Source: Xanthoparmelia taractica
Taxonomy: Eukaryota > Ascomycota > Lecanoromycetes > Lecanorales > Parmeliaceae
Length of the DNA stretch: 52,593 nucleotides
Direction of reading: 5' to 3'
Assembly (NCBI GenBank): GCA_033085395.1
Contig: JANQBS010000263.1
Span: 1-52,593 of the forward strand
Of the stretch, positions 46,991 to 52,593 are shown in pieces. The position numbers and the translations under genes are program-made. The stretch's first letter is position 1; the number at the start of each line of letters is the position of its first letter. Under the pieces are notes generated by a model. The model was not told the DNA's origin, did not search any database, and was given only the letters and a program-made list of their open reading frames with translations.

Positions 46991-47479
46991 TAATATTATT
47001 TAAGTACTCTAAATTAGATTTATAATAATTACGATATAGCGTTATAGTCGAATAAGATCTCGAGATAATATTATAATAATAAGAAGATTAAGATCGACGC
47101 ACTTAAATTAAATATCGTTAAAGAGTATTTTAATATTAAGAAGATCTACGAGAACGTTAAAATAAGTGTAAATAATTCTATTAATCCGGACGAGAATACT
47201 ATTAATAAGATTCTATACTCTTTAACGCTAGAAACAACTAATCTTACTTCCGATTATAAAGCGTATTAATTACATAGCGTTTAATACAATAACGCGGTCT
47301 CTATAGTCTTATAATAGATTACTATTAATTATTTAGTCGCTTTATATACGTATAAGATTCAGAGGATAATTAGTACTTATATGCTCGCTTTAGCGTCTCT
47401 AGACGATGAGAAATCGATATTTAATTAAATCTACATTATAAATAGCACTTAGAATTAGTTAATAACGTGATATAAGACT

Positions 47480-50400
47480 CTTTTAATAATAATTTCAATG
47501 CTAATTTAGCTAAATAAGGGTTTTATAAGTAAACTAATTAGAATCTTTATCGCAAAATCGCTACTATTCTAAGACGCATTAATTTCTATATCAACGCCCT
47601 TAAATCTATGACTGAAAGATTAGAAGCCGATCTCAATCTAAGGGGCTATAAGCTATTTTATGAAAACTCTCGTCATTATAATTCGCGGACCTATAATCGT
47701 TCTATTTCTAATAAGATAGCTATCGCTTAAAAGAGCGACTCAAATAATTCACTAAAGATATTCAAGGTTAGGGATCTACTAATTAAGGCTCGTAGTAATA
47801 AAAGATTTAATATTTCATATTAATATTTAGTCTATATATTACTGCGATATTTACTTATCTTTTTATATAGCGAATAATTCTAATATAACAATATATCGAA
47901 TATCGATATTACTTTAAGTAATAATCTTTATGCTTATAGACGTAGATCTCGCGAATACGTTTTACGAGTAATACGAGTTATTAATTAAGATAACTCTACT
48001 CGAGTAACTCTAACTTTATTCTATAGATATATAATATTTATTCGTTTCCTCTTATTCGGTCGCTAATCTTAATTAAATATCTTATATAAATTTATCTCAG
48101 CAAATTCAATTATCTTCTTCACTGCGATAAGTTATCTTAATATTTTATCTACGATACTTATATAGTCGTTAAGAATAATCGACTTTATTAAATCAAATAG
48201 AATTAAAAGATTATTCGCGCTAATATATATCAAGTAGTTATTAATGCTTAGATCGCTGAAGCTACTATAGGGGCTTAGGCTAATAAGTAATAAATCGTTC
48301 TTTCTTTCTTATATTAAGAAGACTCACGATTTATAAAGCAACTCTATTAAGATATTATTACTTTATCGACTAAGTTCGAACGACTAGATCTCTTTACGAT
48401 CTTTATTTATAACTTAAAATAAATCGAGATTATCGAGAATCTTCTATCTAGCGAACGAGTTATTAATCGCCCGAATCTAATTGCGAGAATATTTAGACTA
48501 AAGCTAAAGGCCCTTATAAAGAATATCTTAAAGAAGAAAATACTCGATATATTCTAATTCTCTTTCTTAATAATCGTATATTTTCTCTATTATCTTAGTA
48601 GAGTATCTTTCTTAAAAGTACATTAATTAAGCAATTAATATAAATTATAGTCCCTAAAGGTATTTCTAACACGGTTTAGCCCCTTATACGCTATAATTTC
48701 TATTAATTAATTCTATAATTAGATCTATAGTAATCCCTCTTCTCTCTTCTTCTTTAATAGAGATTAGATCTTATAAGAGCATCTTAATTAGACGATTAAT
48801 ATAAATTATAATTTCTAAGGATATTTCTAACACGGTTTAGTCTCCTATACGTCGTAATTCCTATTAATTAATTCTATAGTTAGATCTAGAATATCTTTTA
48901 ATCTTTCTCTTTTCATTTAATAACGTAGATCTCTTTAACGATACGTTAATTAAGTAATTAATATAGGTTATAGTTTCTAGAAATGCTTTTAACACGATTT
49001 AGCCCTCTATACGCCGTAATTCCTATCTATTAATTTTATAATATCGTTAAAAAAAATCCTTATTTCTTATAAGAGCGAAGCCCGATCGATTAAAATTTCG
49101 ATTTTAATCCTATATTTCTAACTCGATTAAGGTGTATTAGGCCGAGTTTTAGCGTATATCTATATTATAGAGTTTCAAAAACGAGGCCTATCGCACGCCT
49201 ATATCCTTATTATCCTATATTCTAAGAACCGATTCTTTAGCGTAGTCGAGATAAATATTGCTATCAGTGCTAAGATCTTAGATCAAGCCCTATATTCCAA
49301 TCTATATGCGATTATTACCACGTGTATACTTCACGAGAACTACAGTTAGTACGCTATTAATAGAATAAATATCGTTTCTTCTTATTGAGACTTAGATAAG
49401 AATAAATATAGTAAGCGATTTTCAAAGAACTTCTGCGATCGTATAATCTTTAAATTAGACTTCGAATATCTCAAATATCATCGACGTAGATTAATTAAAA
49501 TTTCAAAGAATAAGTTTAAGTAGAATTATTAGATAATACTCTATAATTTCTATTTATCGGCTAGATATAACGCTTATATTAATATTAAAATATATATTAA
49601 CGTTAAGGCGTGTAAATATATCTTTAAGTACGTTTATAAAAGTAGCGATCGAGCTAATCTTCGAATAGAGCGCGAGAATAATAAAGATTAGAACGCTAAA
49701 GGTTTAGATTAGATGAATAAGATTTAAGAGTATCGCGACGTACGATAAGTAAGCTTAGCGAAGGTCTATTAAAGAATCTTTAATTTTAAATTACACGATT
49801 ACAATTCTTCTATTAAACGACTATTTATCTATCTCTCTAATTAATATAGCGTTTAATTTAATAATAATAATTTACTTATTACTATAATAAATAAAGTAAT
49901 TAAATATTAGATTATTTTAATAACTTTCCTTTAACTTAATTAAAAGCGTCGATAATAAGGCGATATAATAAATCTCTTTTATATTAATCTATCGGATCGC
50001 TACGTCTAAAAGAGTAATAAGACTATTTTAAATTAATACTCACGTTAGCGAAAGAGAGACACTATCGCTCGAATCTTCTATATTAATTTAAACGTGAGAA
50101 AACTCTTCTATCTACGCTATCTACTATTAAACGTATCGAATTTTATATTCTTTAAAAATCTACGAACGATAGATAGCGAGATTTTTTTTATTTATTATAA
50201 TATCTATTTAGTAAAAGATTTACTATATAATAATATCGAATAAGATTAAGTCTTAGGCGAAGCTAAGGCTTAATAGAGCGAAGAGTGCTTATAAAGTCTA
50301 TTAATAACGATTCTACTTAATTACGACTTAGCTAATTCGCTTAATTTATAAATTAAATATAAAGCGAGATATATTCGTAATTAGATTTAAGTGAATAAAA

Positions 50401-52470
50401 ATATTAAGTCGCTAAAGAGAAAAATTATAATGCTAATACGAATAATAAAATATCTTAAATTATTTTAATGTAATATTTTATTTTTTATTCGCTAAAAGCT
50501 CTCGCGCTAAGCGTAATTTTCCCTTTTTATTCGCAAATTAAATATATCTTCTTTCGTATTTTATCTATATTACTTAATTAATATATTGTTCTTCTATATC
50601 TAATCTATCTAATAATTATATTTATATTCTTTAGACTTAATATCGTAATCTTTCTCTACTCGATAACGCGTTAGCTAAATAAGCTATTACTAAGAACTTC
50701 TATCTTTATTTAATTCAAATTTCGCTAAAAGAGAATAACACTAGCTTAATAAGGAATATTAACCTTATTAACGACTTCGGCTTATTAGCGGTCTAGTAGA
50801 ACTATAAGCGATATTATGCTAATAGACGTAATTAATTCCTACGCGAGAAACGCGCTTATTTAACGTATAGCTAAGAGCGAATATAAGCGAGTCTAAACGA
50901 CGGCCAAACGACTAGTACTAACGCTATTTAAGACGCGATCTCTTATTCTAATAATTAACTCTTCTTTTTAAATAACTATAAAAATACTAAAAAGATTATA
51001 CTTTAGAATATCGTTCTTCGAAGAGTACGAAATAACTCACATGTAACTATTATTATAACTTCTTCTAATATCGCCTTTATTCTTCTTTAGAATAATCGCA
51101 TCGCTTACTCTCACTTCAAGATTCCTCTAAACGCTATTATTTAATTCATCTACGATATATCGATAAGATCTAATCTCGCTAAGCTATTAATTAATATTAA
51201 ACTTATCTTCTAAGATGAGATCTCTATGTAGAATCACTACGATATTAAGATCATCGATTATATACTTTAAGACGTTCGAAAGAACACTTATTTATTTAAT
51301 AAAATAGTTACTTACTTCTACGACGACTTTCGTTAAATTCTTTTAATCGTTAAAGATATTAAATTAAATCGCATCGCTCGAGTTACACTAAGAATCTTAT
51401 ATTTTTAAAGTTATATTCGAGTTCTTAGACTTATTAAAAATATAAGGCTACGAAATCTTAATCTAATCGATTAAGATTAAACTAATATAGCGAAATTCGC
51501 TTAAAATCTCTTAAATATAAATAACGATATCTTAATAAATTTCGAGGGATCTCACTTAATCAATTAGTCTATTAATTAACTATTTAATAACACGAGTAAT
51601 AATCTAATTAACGCTATATATAATAATCTTTATACTCGCCGAATAACTAACTTCTATATCTCTAAGATAATTCTTTATATTCTTAATAAAAACGTCGCTC
51701 GATTTAATCGCTAAGTTCTTAATAGATTTTCTAAATCTTAAACAATATATAATAATTAAGATTAAGTCGTTAATAAGAAGAATAGCTTTCTCTTATCTAC
51801 TAAATAATAAACACTTTCGAATTCGCCTCGCTATTACTCTATTATCTAGAGCTAAAAGAGAGCTACGTAATAATACTACTAAGAAATCTAAAGCAGTTCA
51901 TAAGTCTATATAATGAAACGCGTCTATAGATTTAATATATTAAGTTTAAGACGCTTAATTATTATATTCTAAAAAGTAAGCACGATAATAGACGATACTT
52001 TATATCCCGCATCTCACTTACTTCGTCGAATTCGAACGAGTTATATACTCTCTTTCAACGAATTTAATACTTAATTTATTTAATCTTTAGTATAATTATT
52101 ACTAAGTCTTAGAGTTAATTCTTATAGTATATCGATCTATATCTTTATTCTAAGATCTTTATTTATAATTAATTATATATAATCTTAAGTCGAGTTATTA
52201 GCAAGATTGGGCTATCTATTATAGTCTTAAACGATCTATCAAGAAAGTAATTAATCTCGTCGGCGAGATATATTAAGAATAAGATTATTAAGTAGATTCT
52301 TCTTTAAGATTAAAATTCGTAAGGTCGAAGATCTATTAAAGATATAGAAATAAACTATAAAGTAAATAAGATATATAGTCGATTAAGCGATAATTAGTTA
52401 GCGATTTTATAGCAGCAAGAATAAGCGATTATCGTATAACTAACAAGTAGAGTCTAATTGTTAAAAGAAT
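47480..52470 (+). pseudogene. Helitron Rep-helicase protein remnant
   Basis: The N-terminal Helitron-like block is at about 47640-48540: FYENSRHYNSRTYNRSI, then LDLFTIFIYNLK (family PDLFITFTCNP) and RVINRPNLIARIFRLKLKAL. After an interruption, Rep resumes at 49125: IYIIEFQKRGLSHAYILI, with the two-His motif at 49194-49202 now His-x-Tyr. YLSARYNAYINIKIYINVKA and KYIFKYVYKSSDRAN (49545-49655) carry the catalytic Tyr region. The helicase has a damaged Walker A at about 50973-51000 (NTKK for GTGK) and Walker B QDEISM at 51211-51228 with Gln now a stop. YNETRLQI, SLTSSNSNEL and YIILSRVISKIGLS (51910-52210) end the domain. Rep would nick and join DNA, and the helicase would unwind it. RIP stops inactivate both. 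Confidence 0.87.
48623..49050 (+). repeat. 161-162 bp tandem repeat, about three copies, interrupting Helitron Rep
   Basis: Copies start near 48623, 48784 and 48946. Each holds TTAATTA...AATTAATATA, then TTCTAACACGGTTTAG (third copy TTTTAACACGATTTAG) and CTATACG(C/T)CGTAATTCCTAT-like sequence. They lie in about 0.6 kb (48540-49125) that separates two Rep blocks normally close together. No coding continuity was seen through them. Confidence 0.85.
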
Positions 52471-52489
52471 TATTAAATATATGCTTAAT

Positions 52490-52593
52490 AGACCATAAAA
52501 AGGCCGAGGAAGAAGACTGGGAATTAGGGTCTTGGCAGGCGATAAGGGAGCTAAAATCCCCGTCTTCTCCTTTCAATCAATCAATAATCCCAC
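52490..52593 (+). other. Unmutated right edge of the window
   Basis: CpA and TpG return to normal frequency (GGGTCTTGGCAGGCGATAAGG). Either the 3' terminus of the Helitron or the start of unique DNA lies here. The window ends before this can be settled. Confidence 0.5.

Larger units (their letters stand above)
46991..52593 (+). mobile_element. Helitron, plus strand, left end uncertain and right end at or beyond the window
   Basis: A rolling-circle transposon is recognised from its Rep and Pif1-type helicase domains on the plus strand (48360-52300). RIP is present throughout. The last hundred bases (from about 52490) have normal composition and contain GAAGAC...GTCTTC arms that could form a hairpin near GAGCTAAAATCCCC. 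A Helitron 3' end normally has a hairpin before CTRR, but I cannot fix the terminus. No TIRs or target duplication are expected. Confidence 0.85.

Noticed and set aside
1..52593. Mitochondrial or organelle DNA because of the high AT content
   Set aside because: The transposon domains, RIP signature, retained CpG and a spliced nuclear-type gene exclude it.

Overview
The window is nuclear DNA of a filamentous ascomycete (Pezizomycotina, probably a Sordariomycete). Almost all of it is an AT-rich block of transposons ruined by repeat-induced point mutation (RIP). CpA and TpG are strongly depleted while CpG survives, so damage is of the CpA-to-TpA type on both strands. Former Gln, Trp and Arg codons are now stop codons, and YxDD boxes have become YxNN. 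One normal-composition island at about 42.7-45.1 kb holds the only intact gene I can support, a spliced HMG-box gene.

Positions 1-38006 form a nest of mobile elements that can be unpacked from LTRs, target duplications and resumed reading frames. The host is a minus-strand Gypsy element (G0). Its 5' LTR is at 37910-38006, its gag/protease part is split over three pieces, and its pol and 3' LTR lie left of the window. G1, a plus-strand chromovirus-type Gypsy (1051-8415), sits in G0. G3, a minus-strand Gypsy (11165-36585, target duplication TATAG), also sits in G0. G3 carries two insertions: G2, a plus-strand Gypsy (11317-22607, target duplication AGTAT), and C4, a plus-strand Copia (24689-about 31255). 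G2 in turn carries a 475-bp TA-flanked MITE (16953-17427) inside its integrase and a 3.75-kb pogo/Fot1-type Tc1/mariner transposon (18066-21820). The inner, younger layers keep more CpA and TpG than the outer layers, which agrees with the insertion order.

Positions 38110-42690 hold a heavily mutated repeat that I cannot classify. Positions 42.7-45.1 kb hold the HMG-box gene (three exons, 344 codons) with its own flanks. From about 45.15 kb RIP-type sequence resumes. A plus-strand Helitron with Rep and Pif1-type helicase domains is recognisable from about 47.5 kb to the right edge. Its Rep region is broken by about 0.6 kb that contains three tandem copies of a 161-162 bp unit.

The Gypsy, Copia, pogo and Helitron genes are all inactivated in this window. 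Three of the Gypsy elements keep a recognisable chromodomain, which in this class is thought to steer integration to heterochromatin and would fit the self-nesting seen here. I found no rRNA or tRNA genes, CRISPR arrays or bacterial features.
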